A stretch of DNA of 64,000 bases from Betaproteobacteria bacterium MOLA814 (GCA_000496475.1 AYMW01000002.1:62001-126000), one strand, 5' to 3'. Positions 27,328 to 36,955 are shown, numbered from the stretch's first letter. Numbers and translations: made by a program. The notes: a model not told the origin generated them from the letters alone.

Positions 27328-27484
27328 GGTTTTGTAGGCTGCTTTGGCACACGCAGCCTGACAGCCCTAGAATAAGAGTTAACGCTTTGCTAAAGCTAAA
27401 GCTTTATTAAGCGCCAGCCTAACGGCTTGCCGCGATACGTTACACAAGCTAGTTAGCCAATTCAATTACCCATAAGGAAGAACC

Positions 27485-28066
27485 ATGGAACATACCCTGC
27501 CAGCACTGCCATACGCAATCGACGCGTTGGCGCCTCATTACAGCCAAGAGGCATTTGAATACCACCACGGGAAGCACCACAACGCGTATGTGGTGAACCT
27601 GAACAACCTGCAAAAAGGCACAGAATTTGAAGCCATGGACCTAGAGTCCATCGTGAAACAATCGGCCGGTGGTGTTTACAACAACGCCGCCCAAGTGTGG
27701 AACCACTCATTCTTTTGGAACTGCATGAAGCCCAACGGTGGCGCAGCCCCAACGGGTGCGTTGGCCGATGCCATCAACACCAAGTTTGGCAGCTACGACG
27801 GTTTCAAAGAAGCCTTCGTTAAATCTGCAACTGGCAACTTCGGTTCAGGCTGGACTTGGTTGGTGAAAAAAGCCGACGGCTCTGTTGACATCGTCAACAC
27901 CGGCCCTGCCGGCACACCGTTGACCACAGACGACAAGGCATTGATGACGGTTGACGTGTGGGAACACGCCTACTACATCGACTACCGCAATGCACGTCCA
28001 AAATTTGTTGAAGCCTTCTTCGACAAGTTGGTGAACTGGGAATTTGCCGAAAAGAACTTTGCCTAA
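27485..28066 (+). CDS. sodB: Superoxide dismutase (Fe type)
   Basis: 193 residues starting MEHTLPALPYAIDALAPHYS behind AAGGAAG. Metal ligands are the His of YHHGKHH (27), the His of QVWNHSFFWNCM, and Asp/His of DVWEHAYYIDYRN. AGGVYNNAAQ and GSGWTWLVKK are typical of the Fe-dependent class. It converts superoxide to oxygen and peroxide in the cytoplasm. xseA upstream and sodB downstream is a usual order in Comamonadaceae-like genomes. A strong terminator follows at 28118. Confidence 0.97.
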   Translation: MEHTLPALPYAIDALAPHYSQEAFEYHHGKHHNAYVVNLNNLQKGTEFEAMDLESIVKQSAGGVYNNAAQVWNHSFFWNCMKPNGGAAPTGALADAINTKFGSYDGFKEAFVKSATGNFGSGWTWLVKKADGSVDIVNTGPAGTPLTTDDKALMTVDVWEHAYYIDYRNARPKFVEAFFDKLVNWEFAEKNFA

Positions 28067-28117
28067 ATAGCCCGTGGTCTAGGCGCGACGCTCGCAGCGT
28101 TGCGCTGTACCGAACAG

Positions 28118-28150
28118 CCCGCGTTTGATGCTGTCTCACGCGGGTTTTTT
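28118..28150 (+). terminator. Rho-independent terminator of sodB
   Basis: CCCGCGT (28118-28124) and ACGCGGG (28138-28144) form a 7-bp GC-rich stem with a 13-nt loop, followed by T6. It lies 52 bp past the sodB stop. Confidence 0.88.
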
Positions 28151-28215
28151 CACATCTTCTCTTTGGTTCCGCGGGCTTGGCTGCTGGTGACACAGCACAC
28201 ACGCCAGCTCATATT

Positions 28216-28893
28216 TCAGCGCACGGCCCAGCCGCCTGACATGGGAAATACCTGCCCGACAAAGCAATCGGCCGCGTCGCTGCACAAGTAGGCCACAAAG
28301 CTGGTGTCTTCTTGTGCGCTGACCAATCGACCTAGCGGGACTTCTCGCTTTAGACGTTCTTGAAAACGTGGGTTGGCCTGCACCGCTGCAGGAAAGTAGG
28401 TGGGGTTGTCCACAAAATTTTGCGCAATCGCATTGACTTGTATGTTGTCTGGGGCCAACTCAACGCCCACGGCCTGAACAAACGCCAACTGCGCACCGCG
28501 TGCAGCGCTGTAACTGGCCGTGCGCTTCATGCCCCTCAACGCAGCTGCACTGCCCATGACAATGACTTTGCCACCCCCTCTGGCCTTCATGCCAGGCACC
28601 ACAGCGCGCAGCAGTCTGGGCAGTGGGTCGACCATGACTTCAAACACTTGGCGCCACTCGTCGTCTTGAATATCGGCTACAGGCGTAGAGGGTGCCGCCA
28701 TGGCCAGGTTGATGACCAACACGTCCAATGGCCCGGCACTGTCAATCAGTGCCTGGGAGTCGTGGGGCAGTGTCAACACGCGTGTATCTGAGATGACATG
28801 CGCGCCATGGTCAGCCAAGGTGGCGCACAGCGCAGGCCCCATGAAGGCGTCAGCTTGCGTGACCAAAATTCGTTTATCCGTTAAGTGTTGCAT
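28216..28893 (-). CDS. Halohydrin dehalogenase-like SDR-fold enzyme
   Basis: 225 residues from the ATG at 28893 (MQHLTDKRILVTQ); the longer frame upstream is non-conserved. It has an SDR fold but not SDR chemistry. The cofactor motif TGxxxGxG is replaced by T12-QADA-F17-M-G19, which fits the halide-pocket pattern T-x4-(F/Y)-x-G. The catalytic residues S115, Y128 and R132 fit S-x12-Y-x3-R, with Arg in place of the SDR Lys. NAIAQNFVDNPTYFP and GQVFPMSGGW also match this family. Halohydrin dehalogenases close vicinal haloalcohols to epoxides without NAD(P)H, and run the reverse opening with azide, cyanide or nitrite. It is divergent from an MFS exporter gene. Confidence 0.85.
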   Translation of the reverse strand: MQHLTDKRILVTQADAFMGPALCATLADHGAHVISDTRVLTLPHDSQALIDSAGPLDVLVINLAMAAPSTPVADIQDDEWRQVFEVMVDPLPRLLRAVVPGMKARGGGKVIVMGSAAALRGMKRTASYSAARGAQLAFVQAVGVELAPDNIQVNAIAQNFVDNPTYFPAAVQANPRFQERLKREVPLGRLVSAQEDTSFVAYLCSDAADCFVGQVFPMSGGWAVR

Positions 28894-29044
28894 GGTATGG
28901 CCTGTTGTGTGCGCATTCAGTGTGTGAGCGAAGTCGTTTGCAGATGGTGTATTTTTACAGATGTACCGCTTTGTAGCTGTCTCATGCAGGCGGATGTGTC
29001 TGAGGATTGGTGGCACACTGAGCCACCTTGTTACCACTTTCAAT

Positions 29045-30460
29045 ATGATTGCCACCACGCCAGTTGACCGTGCCCCGCCACATTGCCCTGATGGCACGCA
29101 GCGCAGCGACAAACAAGCGCTCATTGCTGTTTTTTTAGGTGTCGCACTCGCTGCGCTGGATACCTCTATTGCCAATACCGCCTTGCCCGCCATTGCACGT
29201 GACTTGCAAGCCACTGCGGCGCAATCTATTTGGATTGTCAATGCCTACCAACTGGCTGTGGTAGCGGCTCTTTTTCCATTGGCAGCATTGGGCGATTTGT
29301 GGGGTGCAAGACGTGTTTTTTTATGCGGCATAGCGCTCTTCACTGCGGCCTCATTGGCGTGTGCATTTGCTCCCACTTTGCTCACTCTGTCAGTGGCGCG
29401 CGCCTGTCAAGGCTTAGGCGCAGCCGGTGTCATGAGCGTGAACATTGCGCTGATCCGCATGCTGTTTCCCGCCTCTAGGTTGGGGCGAGGCGTGGGCCTC
29501 AACGCGTTGGTGGTGGGTACTTTTTTTGCGCTGGGCCCCAGCGTTGCTTCGTTGGTGTTGTCGGTGGCAACATGGCATTGGCTGTTTGCTATCAGCGTGC
29601 CTTTTGGCTTGCTAGCGCTGGTGTTTGCATGGCATACGTTGCCGGTTACGTTGCCCCAGTCTCACACCCTAGACCCCTTGTCTGCGGTCTTGTCAACGCT
29701 GTGCTTTGGCACCTGTATCTTCGCCATCAGTTCTGGTGCGCAGCTGTCTGGATGGTTGCAGTTTATAGGCTTGGTTGTGTTGGCGCTGTGTACTGGTGCG
29801 TGGCTCTTAAAGCGACAGCAAGGACACCCCGCGCCAATATTGCCTGTGGACTTGTTCCACATGCCCATGTTCAGCTTGTCTGCAGTCACAGCGGTCGGCG
29901 CGTTTGCTGCGCAAGGCGTGGCCTTTGTGGCGTTGCCCTTTTACTTTGAGCATGCGCTGGGCCGCGATCCAATTGAGACCGGCTTTCTTATGACAGCTTG
30001 GCCTGCCATGGTGGCCTTGCTCGCGCCATTTGCAGGGCGTTTGTCCGACCGCTATGCGCCAGGCCTGCTGTGCGGTATTGGTTTAAGCGTGCTGAGCGCA
30101 GGCATGGTGTCCCTGTTTATGTTGGATGGCCAATCCAGCACCCAGACCATCGTATGGCGAATGGCGTTGTGTGGCTTGGGTTTTGGCTTGTTTCAGTCGC
30201 CCAACCTCAAGGCCATCATGTCCAGCGCACCCGTTCACCGCTCCGGTGGTGCCAGCGGCGTCATTGGCATGGCGCGCTTGCTTGGGCAAACGACTGGTGC
30301 GGCCTCGGTTGCGCTGTGTTTTGGTCTAATAGGTGGGTTGGGTGCACATACAGCGTTGCTGGTAGGTGCCGTTGCCGCAGGCTTGGCCGCTGCGAGCAGT
30401 TTGTGCCGCTTAAAACTTCACACCACGCCCCCAGTTACGCCAGCCACAACAAACGGGTAA
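29045..30460 (+). CDS. MFS transporter, DHA-type drug:proton antiporter family
   Basis: About 471 residues from the ATG at 29045; an earlier in-frame start at 28961 would add a poorly hydrophobic tail. Multiple transmembrane helices begin at residue 24. Motif C-like and DHA2-like segments include LDTSIANTALPAIARDLQA, QSIWIVNAYQL, GDLWGARRVFL (motif A) and ARACQGLGAAGVMSVNIALI. These resemble EmrB-type exporters, though the length fits 12-14 helices. Its substrate is unknown; divergence from the halohydrin-dehalogenase-like gene, with a 151-bp shared region, hints at a link. The DMT gene follows by 7 bp. Confidence 0.88.
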   Translation: MIATTPVDRAPPHCPDGTQRSDKQALIAVFLGVALAALDTSIANTALPAIARDLQATAAQSIWIVNAYQLAVVAALFPLAALGDLWGARRVFLCGIALFTAASLACAFAPTLLTLSVARACQGLGAAGVMSVNIALIRMLFPASRLGRGVGLNALVVGTFFALGPSVASLVLSVATWHWLFAISVPFGLLALVFAWHTLPVTLPQSHTLDPLSAVLSTLCFGTCIFAISSGAQLSGWLQFIGLVVLALCTGAWLLKRQQGHPAPILPVDLFHMPMFSLSAVTAVGAFAAQGVAFVALPFYFEHALGRDPIETGFLMTAWPAMVALLAPFAGRLSDRYAPGLLCGIGLSVLSAGMVSLFMLDGQSSTQTIVWRMALCGLGFGLFQSPNLKAIMSSAPVHRSGGASGVIGMARLLGQTTGAASVALCFGLIGGLGAHTALLVGAVAAGLAAASSLCRLKLHTTPPVTPATTNG

Positions 30461-30467
30461 TACACCT

Positions 30468-31373
30468 ATGACACACAGCCAACGGGCTATTTCTGGCGCG
30501 GCCTTTCTAACGCTGCTCACCATTGCGTTGATGATGGGCGCCAACCATGTGGCTGCTAGGTTTGCTTTTGACAGTGGCGTGGATGTGGTGACAGCCATTG
30601 CTTTTCGCAGCGTACTCACTGCCTTTGTGATCGCCCTAATTGTGTGGCAACAGCGCGTGCCATTGATGTTGACGCGTCAGCAACAGCGCCACCTACCAGT
30701 CATCGGCTTGCTCATTGCCGTCCAAAGCTTTTGTCTGTACTCGGCGGTTGCACGGTTGCCTGTGGTCTTGGCCCTGCTGGCTTTCAACACCTACCCAATT
30801 TCTACCGCTCTGTGGGCACGCTTGTTGTACAAGCAGCGCCCGCAGCGCGAGGTATTGCTGGTTATACCGTTCATATTGCTTGGTTTGGCACTTGCGCTTG
30901 ACGTGTTGGGTGCGGCATCTGGCTTGAGCGCCAGCGCACACTGGCTGGACATTGGCAGCGGCGTGGCGTTTGCATTTGCAGCTTCGCTTACATTTGGCCT
31001 GTGTTTGGTGATTACAGAAAATGAAACCCGCGGCCTAGACGGACGCCTGCGCACCTTGTCAACGCTTGGCATTGTGGGACTGCTAGCAGTAGCCGCTGCG
31101 CTCAGCGGCGATGGGTTTCAACTGCCCAACGCATCGCCAGGGTGGTGGGGGTTGATGTTGCTGACGTTCTTGTACGGCACGGCGTTCACGGTAATGTTCA
31201 CGGTATTGCCCAAACTCGGTGTCGTGGGCAACTCTGCCATCATGAATGTGGAGCCCGTCTTTGCGCTGTTGTTGGCGTGGGCATTGTTGGGCCAGACCAT
31301 CGCCCCTATGCAAGTGGGAGGCGCATCACTGGTGGTGGTATCCGTTATGTGGCTGGGGCTGCGCAAGGGGTGA
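30468..31373 (+). CDS. EamA/DMT-family permease
   Basis: 301 residues, ten predicted helices in two EamA repeats: FLTLLTIALMMGANHVAARFAF at the N terminus and GTAFTVMFTVLPKLGVVGNSAIMNVEPVFALLLAW in the second half. The 'NVEPVFALLLAWALLGQTI' segment is the signature of the second repeat. Family members export amino acids or other metabolites; the substrate is not predictable. It starts 7 bp after the MFS gene, so the two are co-transcribed. The DUF2130 gene on the other strand ends 21 bp downstream. Confidence 0.88.
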   Translation: MTHSQRAISGAAFLTLLTIALMMGANHVAARFAFDSGVDVVTAIAFRSVLTAFVIALIVWQQRVPLMLTRQQQRHLPVIGLLIAVQSFCLYSAVARLPVVLALLAFNTYPISTALWARLLYKQRPQREVLLVIPFILLGLALALDVLGAASGLSASAHWLDIGSGVAFAFAASLTFGLCLVITENETRGLDGRLRTLSTLGIVGLLAVAAALSGDGFQLPNASPGWWGLMLLTFLYGTAFTVMFTVLPKLGVVGNSAIMNVEPVFALLLAWALLGQTIAPMQVGGASLVVVSVMWLGLRKG

Positions 31374-31394
31374 AGGGCAGCGAGCGCGTGGCGC

Positions 31395-32786
31395 TTATTC
31401 GCCTTTCAGCGCCGAAAACTTGGCGCCCATGGTGGGGTTGTTTTTGGTGAGTTTTTTAATTGTGACGTCTTGCGCCTTGTCATTGGCCAGTCGCAGGTTG
31501 CGGTCGGTGCCCAAGAGAGCCTCTTTGGTTTTTTGCAAGTGGTCTATGGACTTGTCGATTTCATCAATGGCCGTTTGGAAGCGTTTAGAGGCCAGGTCGT
31601 AGTTTTTAGCGAAGGCGCTTTTAAACGAATCCAGGTCTGTTTCAAAGTTGGTGATATCCAAGTTCTGAGCCTTCACCAATGCCAGTTCTGACTTGTACTG
31701 TAGCGAGTTCATCGCCGCATTGCGCAGCAACGTGATGATGGGAATGAAAAACTGCGGGCGTATGACATACATTTTGGGATAGCGGTGAAACACGTCAACA
31801 ATGCCCGTGTTGTACAACTCGCTCTCAGGCTCCAGCAGCGAGACCAGGACAGCATACTCACACCCCTTTTCTGTGCGGTCTTTGTCGAGCTCTTTTAAAA
31901 AGTCTTCATTCTTGGTTTTGGTAGCGGTGTGATCGCTTTCGTTTTTCATTTCGAACATAACTGAGACGATTTCAGTACGCGCCTCGTCGAGATCGCGAAA
32001 GATGTAGTCTCCCTTGCTGCCGCTTCGCGCGTCGTTGTCTTTCTCAAAATAGGCCCTGGGAAACGCAGTGGCGCGTATGCGGTTGAATTCGGTTTCGCAA
32101 TGTTGCTCTAAGGTCTCGCCAACCATTTTGGTGGACAAGCGCGCCTTCATATCGCGCAGACGCTCTATTTCTGCATCGCGGTCTTTGACCTGCGTTTCAT
32201 ACTTGTCTTTCAGTGCCGTTTCAGCCAGTTGTTTTTCGAGCTGTGACCTGTCTAGGTTGTTCTTCAGCGCATCGCGCTGCTTTTCAACAACACCCACGGC
32301 CTCAGTGATTGAAATTTGTTGGCGCAATGCAATCGCGTCGAGCTTGGCCGTAAGCCCCTGTATTTCAGAGTCTTTCGCCGCAGTTGTTTGTTGCAACGCA
32401 TGCACCAACGTGGCGTCAGCCAAATGGGCCGCCGCTTGCTTGTCGCTGTTGGCCTGACGCAACGCATGCATCAGCCCATCGCGTTCTTTTTCAGTTTCAA
32501 CCAAGGCCGCGGTCACGGCGTGTTGCTGGGCCAGTGCTGCGGCGTCCAACTGGGATTTCAGGCGCTGAATTTCAACTTCTTTAGCCGCGCCGGCACCATG
32601 CAGCTCGGCGGTGACTTGCGTCTTGGCAAGCGCTATGGCGCTTTGCTTGTCTTGCTCTGCCAACTCAAGCCTATCGCGCATTTGTTGGTCAAACTCGCTG
32701 TCGCGAACTTGTTTCACAATGTCTGCGTAGCCCGACTCATCGATCTTGAATGCTGTCGCGCAGTGCGGGCAGGTTATGTCGTGCAT
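31395..32786 (-). CDS. DUF2130 protein with long coiled coil
   Basis: 463 residues. The N terminus [24 protein letters not shown] has a CPHC knuckle. Residues about 30-215 are a long charged heptad-like coiled coil (Lys/Glu/Gln/Ala rich, many AEL/LDAAAL repeats). The C-terminal domain from about 225 holds [30 protein letters not shown] and [10 protein letters not shown], then [27 protein letters not shown], which identify DUF2130. The fold of this domain has been compared to restriction-endonuclease-like proteins, but no function is established. It is a lone gene facing the DMT transporter. Confidence 0.9.
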   Translation of the reverse strand: MHDITCPHCATAFKIDESGYADIVKQVRDSEFDQQMRDRLELAEQDKQSAIALAKTQVTAELHGAGAAKEVEIQRLKSQLDAAALAQQHAVTAALVETEKERDGLMHALRQANSDKQAAAHLADATLVHALQQTTAAKDSEIQGLTAKLDAIALRQQISITEAVGVVEKQRDALKNNLDRSQLEKQLAETALKDKYETQVKDRDAEIERLRDMKARLSTKMVGETLEQHCETEFNRIRATAFPRAYFEKDNDARSGSKGDYIFRDLDEARTEIVSVMFEMKNESDHTATKTKNEDFLKELDKDRTEKGCEYAVLVSLLEPESELYNTGIVDVFHRYPKMYVIRPQFFIPIITLLRNAAMNSLQYKSELALVKAQNLDITNFETDLDSFKSAFAKNYDLASKRFQTAIDEIDKSIDHLQKTKEALLGTDRNLRLANDKAQDVTIKKLTKNNPTMGAKFSALKGE

Positions 32787-33187
32787 GTCAGTTTTCCTTG
32801 TGTGTGCTTCATTGTGTGTGCTTTATTGTGATGTGTTTATGGCCAACAATGTGTGTCGATGTATGGTTTGCCTCGTGGCCACCTGCAGTGGTTTGCCCAT
32901 CAGCGCTATCACCCGTTACACCAGCATGCCCATGGTTTCACGGGTAGTGGCGCTGAAGTCGAGCGTCGTGCAACGCCAATGCTTCAGCGCTCAAGAGCAC
33001 TCAGCGATGCAAGCCGTATCTTGCATGCGTATAGGCCGATGCCAAGGGTTCAAAGTGAAGCAGCGCAACCACGGCCTGGTGAGCCAGTCCGGGGCTAGCG
33101 GGGTGCCAGGTCTGCTGCGTGTGAGGTTGATGAAGTTTTTTTTCAAAGAAACTGAACATTGGCCCTGCTTTTGAGTCACATATAACT
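32787..33187. other. 400-bp intergenic region, probably non-coding
   Basis: Between the divergent DUF2130 and M16 peptidase genes. A plus-strand open frame (32746-33174) has no ribosome site and is cysteine/valine-rich without a recognisable domain; I do not call it. It starts with a GT-rich stretch containing a 14-bp tandem duplication (32801-32828). The M16 promoter must lie toward 33100-33180, but no clear -35/-10 is seen. Confidence 0.5.
32801..32828. repeat. 14-bp tandem duplication
   Basis: TGTGTGCTTCATTG followed directly by TGTGTGCTTTATTG, one mismatch, 15 bp upstream of the DUF2130 start codon. Confidence 0.8.
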
Positions 33188-34588
33188 ATGAAACACACAC
33201 ACCGTATTCTGTTGGCTGCGTTTGTGCCACTATGCTTCACAGCTGTTGGCGCTCAAACCACACCTATGGTCGAGCAGTTTACCCTTGCCAATGGCTTGAC
33301 TGTCATTGTCAAACCAGATCGTCGCTCACCAACCGCAGCACACATGCTGTGGGTGCGGGTTGGCTCGATTGACGAGGTTGATGGCACATCAGGCGTGGCG
33401 CATGTCCTGGAACACATGCTGTTTAAGGGGACTGCGACCACCAAGCCTGGAGAGTTTTCGCGCCGCGTGGCGGCCTTGGGCGGGCGCGACAACGCCTTTA
33501 CCAGTCGCGACGCAACCGGTTATTACCAGCAAATACCAAGCGACACGCTTGAAGATGTGATGCGTTTGGAAGCGGATCGTTTTGCCAACAACCAGTGGGT
33601 TGATGACGAGTTCAAACGCGAGATTGAGGTGGTCAAAGAGGAGCGCCGCTCACGCACGCAAGCATCGCCCATAGCGCTGATGCTTGAAGCTGCCACTGGT
33701 CTGACATTCACCGCATCACCATACCGCCGTCCAATCGTTGGCTGGATGAGCGATCTTGATGCCATGACGGCGCAAGATGTCAGAAACTTTTACCAGCGTT
33801 GGTATGTGCCTGGCAATGCGGCTGTGGTGGTCAGCGGTGATGTGGAGGTGGCCGAGGTCAGACGGTTGGCAGTTACATACTATGGCCCGATTGCGGCTCG
33901 CCCTGTGCCTGTCAGAAAACCACAGGACGAGCCTGTTCAGGCGGGCCCACGGCGTATGGACTTCAAGGGTGTGGCCTCTCAGGCCTACGTCAACCTGGCG
34001 TTCAAAGTTCCCAAATTGGAAGCAGCCGATTTTGCGGGTGACGAACAGGGCCGTGATGCGGTTGCCTTGACGGTTTTGGCGTCTGTTCTGGACGGATTCA
34101 GTGGTGCCCGCCTGGCTCGGGCATTGGAGCAAGGTGACAGTCGCCTGGCAGATAGAACCAGCGCTTACAACGGTTTGATGGGCCGAGGTCCGCAGCTGTT
34201 CGTGTTGTCAGGTGTCCCAGCGCCGGGCAAAACGGCAGCGCAGGTGGCTGCGGGTTTGCGCCAGCAAATTGCCCTGATTGCGCAGGAGGGCATCAGCGAC
34301 GAAGAGTTGAACCGAGTCAAAGTGCAGTGGGTGGCCAGTGAGACCTACAAACTCGACAGTGTTTTTTACCAAGCGCGTCAGCTGGGCTCAAACTGGATCA
34401 ATGGACTCCCTCTGGATGCCGACACGCGCCTGCTGTCCAAGCTGCGCAGCATCACCAGCGCTGAGGTGCAAAGAGTGGCTGCCAAATACTTTGGCGACGA
34501 TCAGATGACTGTGGCCACGTTGGTACCGCAACCCATAGACCCCAAGCTGACACCGCGCGTTGCCCCAGCCCTGCCTACGCGCCATTAA
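33188..34588 (+). CDS. M16-family zinc peptidase, catalytic subunit (periplasmic)
   Basis: 466 residues. A signal peptide (MKHTHRILLAAFVPLCFTAVGAQ) is followed by the M16 N domain. The inverted zinc motif HxxEH is intact (H72-VLE-H76 in GVAHVLEHMLFKGT), and the distal Glu lies in EIEVVKEERRSRTQ. The C-terminal half has the second, non-catalytic M16 repeat (GARLARALEQGDSRLADRTSAY). Such pitrilysin-type enzymes degrade oligopeptides or act on specific precursors. It is paired with a second M16 protein 16 bp downstream that lacks the motif, so the two probably form a heterodimer. Confidence 0.92.
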   Translation: MKHTHRILLAAFVPLCFTAVGAQTTPMVEQFTLANGLTVIVKPDRRSPTAAHMLWVRVGSIDEVDGTSGVAHVLEHMLFKGTATTKPGEFSRRVAALGGRDNAFTSRDATGYYQQIPSDTLEDVMRLEADRFANNQWVDDEFKREIEVVKEERRSRTQASPIALMLEAATGLTFTASPYRRPIVGWMSDLDAMTAQDVRNFYQRWYVPGNAAVVVSGDVEVAEVRRLAVTYYGPIAARPVPVRKPQDEPVQAGPRRMDFKGVASQAYVNLAFKVPKLEAADFAGDEQGRDAVALTVLASVLDGFSGARLARALEQGDSRLADRTSAYNGLMGRGPQLFVLSGVPAPGKTAAQVAAGLRQQIALIAQEGISDEELNRVKVQWVASETYKLDSVFYQARQLGSNWINGLPLDADTRLLSKLRSITSAEVQRVAAKYFGDDQMTVATLVPQPIDPKLTPRVAPALPTRH

Positions 34589-34604
34589 ATAGACCACGAT
34601 TGAC

Positions 34605-35963
34605 ATGACTTTTACCATTCAACCCATAGCCTTTAGAGCCCGTGTTTGTCTGACTGCTGCCGTTTTTACCGTGTCGGGTTATGCCGTGGCGGCTTTGCCG
34701 TTGCACAAGCTGACGTTGCCCAATGGCGCCACCCTCGTTGTGGTCGAAAGCCCGGCGATCCCCATGCTAGATGTGCACATTGACTTTGACGCTGGCAGCA
34801 GGCGCGACCCCATGGGCAAAGCAGGTTTGGCACGGTTCACAGCGGAACAAGCAAGCCATGGCGTTTCAGCGCGCAGTGGCATGTTGGCACTTGATGAAAA
34901 CGAGGTCGGCCAAGCCTGGGCTGACCTTGGCGCCATGTACGGCAGCAACGCCAGTGATGACCGACTGAGCTTTTCATTGAGAACCCTGACCGAGCCTGAC
35001 CTGTTGGCCAAAGCAATAGCGCTTGCAGCGCGACAAATCGGCGAGCCGGCATTTGCCGATAGCGTGTGGCAGCGTGACAGGCAAAAGGCGATCGCCAGCT
35101 TGAAGGAGTCCTACACGCGGCCAAGTAGTGTGGCGTGGCGCGCTTACTCGCAGGCGGTTTACGGAAGTCACCCCTATGGCTATGAGGTGTCAGAGGGCAG
35201 CCTAGGCCGTATCAGCGTTGCGGATATGCGCCAGTTTTATGCATCTGGCGTTGTTGCCTGTCGGGCACGTGTCAGCATGGTGGGGGCCGTAACGCTTGCT
35301 CAGGCAGCGTCTATTGCCCAGCAGCTGCTGTCGCGTGTACCCCAAACGCCTTGCGCAGAGTTGCCCGCCTTGCCAACTGTTCCTGAGGTTGCGCCCTTGG
35401 CGCAGCCTGTGCAACACGACATTGCTTTTGACGCCGCGCAAGCGCATGTGTTGATGGGGCAGCCAGGTTACAAACGCAACGACCCCGCATTTTTCCCGCT
35501 GCTGGTCGGCAACTATATTTTGGGTGGGGGCGGTTTCGTGTCGCGCCTGCAAAACGAGGTGCGCGAGAAGCGCGGCCTGACTTACGGCGCATACAGTAGT
35601 TTTTCGCCTGGCTTGCACGCTGGCGCATTCACAGTCAGTCTGCAAACCCGGCCTGACCAAGCGGCCCAGGCGCTGGCTGTCGCCAGCAGAGTCGTAGAAG
35701 ACTTTGTCGCCAATGGCCCGACCCAGGCAGAGGTCACAGCCGCCAAAGACAACCTGATAGGAGGCTTTGGTCTGATGAATGACAGCAACCGCAAGCTGCT
35801 CGGCAACATCAGCACCATTGCTTGGAACGATTTGCCACTTAATTACCTAGATACCTGGGTGCAGCAGATTAAAAAGGTCACGTTGCAAGACATCAGAACC
35901 GCGATGGCGGCCAAGCTGCAGCCTGACAACATGGTGACCATCGTTCTGGGTGCCACCCCTTGA
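34605..35963 (+). CDS. M16-family peptidase-like protein, non-catalytic partner
   Basis: 452 residues with an N-terminal hydrophobic signal (FRARVCLTAAVFTVSGYAVAALPL). The M16 fold is clear from TLVVVESPAIPMLDVHIDFDAGSRRDP and GGFVSRLQNEVREKRGLTYGAYSSF, the R/Y motif of the family. Where HxxEH should be it reads LARFTAEQASHGVSA, so zinc cannot bind there. The pairing of an active and an inactive M16 subunit is common in bacteria. The gene follows the active partner by 16 bp. Substrate unknown. Confidence 0.9.
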   Translation: MTFTIQPIAFRARVCLTAAVFTVSGYAVAALPLHKLTLPNGATLVVVESPAIPMLDVHIDFDAGSRRDPMGKAGLARFTAEQASHGVSARSGMLALDENEVGQAWADLGAMYGSNASDDRLSFSLRTLTEPDLLAKAIALAARQIGEPAFADSVWQRDRQKAIASLKESYTRPSSVAWRAYSQAVYGSHPYGYEVSEGSLGRISVADMRQFYASGVVACRARVSMVGAVTLAQAASIAQQLLSRVPQTPCAELPALPTVPEVAPLAQPVQHDIAFDAAQAHVLMGQPGYKRNDPAFFPLLVGNYILGGGGFVSRLQNEVREKRGLTYGAYSSFSPGLHAGAFTVSLQTRPDQAAQALAVASRVVEDFVANGPTQAEVTAAKDNLIGGFGLMNDSNRKLLGNISTIAWNDLPLNYLDTWVQQIKKVTLQDIRTAMAAKLQPDNMVTIVLGATP

Positions 35964-36081
35964 AGTGCCAGAACAAGCAATTCACCGCACAGCACAAACA
36001 GCAATAAAAAGGCCATAAAAGAGCCTGTTCTGCATGGGTGTAGAACGCTATGTGTGCAGCCGCAACATGGTACTTAGGGCA

Positions 36082-36138
36082 GTTGGTGAGACGGTGACAG
36101 CTGGCTTTGCAGCAGCTACACCGTTGACCGTCACCAAC
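36082..36138. repeat. Interrupted inverted repeat between M16 operon and HCCA-isomerase gene
   Basis: GTTGGTGA (36082-36089) pairs with TCACCAAC (36131-36138), with further pairing between ACGGT and ACCGT inside. There is no T-run, so this is at most a factor-assisted terminator for the two convergent transcripts. Confidence 0.45.
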
Positions 36139-36149
36139 TACAAGTCACC

Positions 36150-36755
36150 TTATTGACCCATCACATGCCACTCAAGCAGCTCTAGGCGGTCTTGGCCCCA
36201 AAACAATTCACCTGCCACGCTGTAGGTGGGGGAGCCAAATACGCCGGCGGCAATGGCTTCGTCTGTGTTTGCCTGGAATGCAGCAATGGTTTCAGCGTTT
36301 TCTGCGTTGGCCAATGTGTCTGGTGGCAGGCCGCACGCTTGCACGATGGCCGCCAGGGTGTCTGGGTTGGAAATGTCTTGTTCGTGTACCCATACGGCCG
36401 TCATGATGGCGCCTGTGAGGGCCATGGCTTGTTCGTCACCATGTGACAACTGGGCGGCCACAATCACCGCGGCCGCTGGGTTGCCCGGTATTGGGAAGTA
36501 ACGCGGCTGTATGTTGATGGGTATGTTGAGCATGGCACCAAACCGCTTGAGTTCAACCAGCCTGTAGGCTTGGCGTTGTGGCGCGCGTTGGCCCAAGGGT
36601 ATGCCGCCAGACACCGGAAACACTTGTCCACCCAAGTCAATGGGCTTGACGCGTATGGCCATGCCTGCGCGCTGGGCGATGCTGGCCAGCCTGTCGTGGC
36701 CCAAGTAGGTCCATGGGCTGTTGGGGGCTAAGTAGTAGTCAATAAATGGGGTCAT
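36150..36755 (-). CDS. 2-hydroxychromene-2-carboxylate isomerase-like (GST kappa / DsbA fold)
   Basis: 201 residues from the ATG at 36755 (MTPFIDYYLAPNSPWTYLGHDRLASIA). The N-terminal SPWTYLG serine motif replaces the CxxC of DsbA and is typical of HCCA isomerases, as are GNPAAAVIVAA and GVFGSPTYSVAGELFWGQDRLELLE at the C terminus. The family uses glutathione to isomerise hydroxychromene carboxylate in naphthalene breakdown, but many members have unknown substrates. No other naphthalene genes are present. It is a single gene. Confidence 0.88.
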   Translation of the reverse strand: MTPFIDYYLAPNSPWTYLGHDRLASIAQRAGMAIRVKPIDLGGQVFPVSGGIPLGQRAPQRQAYRLVELKRFGAMLNIPINIQPRYFPIPGNPAAAVIVAAQLSHGDEQAMALTGAIMTAVWVHEQDISNPDTLAAIVQACGLPPDTLANAENAETIAAFQANTDEAIAAGVFGSPTYSVAGELFWGQDRLELLEWHVMGQ

Positions 36756-36955
36756 GGTGGTCAATCCTGTTACAAGCACATTCGGACATGGCTTGTTTAG
36801 ACCGCCACCTTAGCAGACCCCTTGAAAGTGTGTTGTCTGCGCTGATGGGCTCTGCGGGTACGGGCCTACAAGCCTGTTGAAAAGGCTGGCTTCATAGACC
36901 AACTCTCACGCGCAAGTTAGCAGATGAACTCAACAATGCAACTGAAAGACGCAGA

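Noticed and set aside
28216-29241. Long 341-codon SDR frame
   Set aside because: The first 116 codons lack similarity to the family and overlap the divergent MFS gene; the conserved part starts at 28893.
32746-33174. Plus-strand open frame of up to 142 codons between DUF2130 and M16 genes
   Set aside because: No ribosome site, unusual Cys/Val/Met-rich composition, no recognisable domain, and it overlaps the DUF2130 5' end.
36082-36138. Hairpin after the M16 pair as a small RNA gene
   Set aside because: The stem is interrupted and there is no promoter or T-run, so only a repeat is recorded.
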